Below, piece after piece: positions 14,886 to 15,411 of a stretch of DNA of 15,411 nucleotides. The translations under genes and the position numbers were made by a program. Source of the stretch: an uncultured Methanobrevibacter sp. (lineage in GTDB: Archaea > Methanobacteriota > Methanobacteria > Methanobacteriales > Methanobacteriaceae); NCBI GenBank assembly GCA_904501935.1, contig CAJGDA010000025.1:1-15411 (forward strand). The letters run 5' to 3'. A model generated the notes under the pieces. That model was not told where the DNA came from. It did no database searches and saw only the letters and a program-made list of their open reading frames with translations. Within the stretch, counting starts at the first letter, position 1. Each line of letters starts with the position of its first letter.

Positions 14886-15411
14886 TTATTTTTCAACCTT
14901 AATAAAATCCCACATGGAATCAATATTGGTTCTCATGAGCTCAACCAAATCATAATCGGGAACGGAAACCCACATTAAAAAGGTTCCATTGATGGTTGAC
15001 TGAACGAATTTAGCCAAATCATCACTGTCCATGTCAATGATTTCACCTTCAGACTGCCCTTTTACCACTATTTCCTTAATATAATCCAATAATTTCAAGT
15101 TAAAGGAACAGTATCTGTCTCTCATTATTTCATACTTTTGAATGCCTTCCAAATAAAGCAAGTGGATTCTTCTGAAGTCTGAAATCTCGAACTGGCTGTA
15201 AAATGAAGTTTCATTAGTCATTTCAATATCATAACCACTGATTTTGATGAGCAGATAGTATAAATTATCCTTGTAATCCCCATCAAATTGTCTGATTGCT
15301 TCTAGATTACTGTCAAAAAAGTCAAAAATGTATTTTTCCATTACTTTTACAATCAAATCTTCCTTTGTTTTGAAATGATGATAAAAATTTCCTGTTGAAA
15401 CACCCGCTTCC
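14886..15411 (-). CDS. TetR/AcrR-family transcriptional regulator, cut by right edge
   Basis: The frame is open to the right edge, so the start is outside the window; about 174 residues are visible. The first visible residues EAGVSTGNFYHHFKTKEDLI are the recognition part of a TetR helix-turn-helix (the family pattern is AGVSxGxxYxHFxxKEDL). The rest is a helical ligand-binding domain typical of the family in length and character but not similar to any member I can name. Only the N-terminal ~25 residues should be missing. The ligand is unknown. It lies on the same strand as and upstream of the flavoprotein unit, with repeat copy B between them, so it may repress that unit by binding in the repeat. 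This is inferred from position only. Confidence 0.85.
   Translation of the reverse strand, partial: EAGVSTGNFYHHFKTKEDLIVKVMEKYIFDFFDSNLEAIRQFDGDYKDNLYYLLIKISGYDIEMTNETSFYSQFEISDFRRIHLLYLEGIQKYEIMRDRYCSFNLKLLDYIKEIVVKGQSEGEIIDMDSDDLAKFVQSTINGTFLMWVSVPDYDLVELMRTNIDSMWDFIKVEK

Overview
The window is very AT-rich DNA with archaeal signals: TATA boxes about 25 bases before inferred starts, GGTGA- and GGAGG-type ribosome binding sites, and poly-T tracts after genes. The protein set fits a methanogen of the Methanobacteriales, most likely Methanobrevibacter. It comprises tandem U32 proteins of the DUF3656 type, an HhH-MutS ATPase, ABC1/UbiB-family kinase-like membrane proteins, a secreted sequon-rich protein and an Isf-type flavoprotein. 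The genus is an inference from style and gene content; no rRNA or other marker is present.

Layout. 1-3529 (+): two overlapping U32-family genes. The first is cut by the left edge; the second carries the complete U32 signature and cluster cysteines. 3610-5535 (+): a MutS-family ATPase with an N-terminal helix-hairpin-helix region, followed after 34 bases by 5570-7222 (+), an ABC1/UbiB kinase-like protein. Converging on these, on the minus strand, are a second ABC1/UbiB paralogue (9841-8255) and downstream of it a secreted acidic, sequon-rich protein with a predicted Ig-like end (8143-7313).

9842-12489: an almost gene-free AT desert containing one decayed plus-strand reading frame, then a tandem pair of CPBP intramembrane proteases (12489-10771, minus). 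12490-15411: mostly gene wreckage on the minus strand. It holds two small broken membrane-protein frames just upstream of the CPBP pair, an Isf-type iron-sulfur flavoprotein (14126-13521), flanking coding relics, and a diverged direct repeat of about 210 bp whose copies lie 1380 bp apart around the flavoprotein. A TetR-type regulator is cut by the right edge.

How the parts may work together. The U32 pair probably acts on rRNA/tRNA or related RNA modification, as some bacterial relatives do. The ABC1 proteins are probably membrane ATPase/kinases with unknown substrate. The TetR protein may control the flavoprotein unit. The right third looks like an accessory region that has undergone duplication and loss. 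The most notable structural pattern is that several genes end in an inverted repeat overlapping their own stop codon, and two of these are followed by long U tracts, like bacterial intrinsic terminators.
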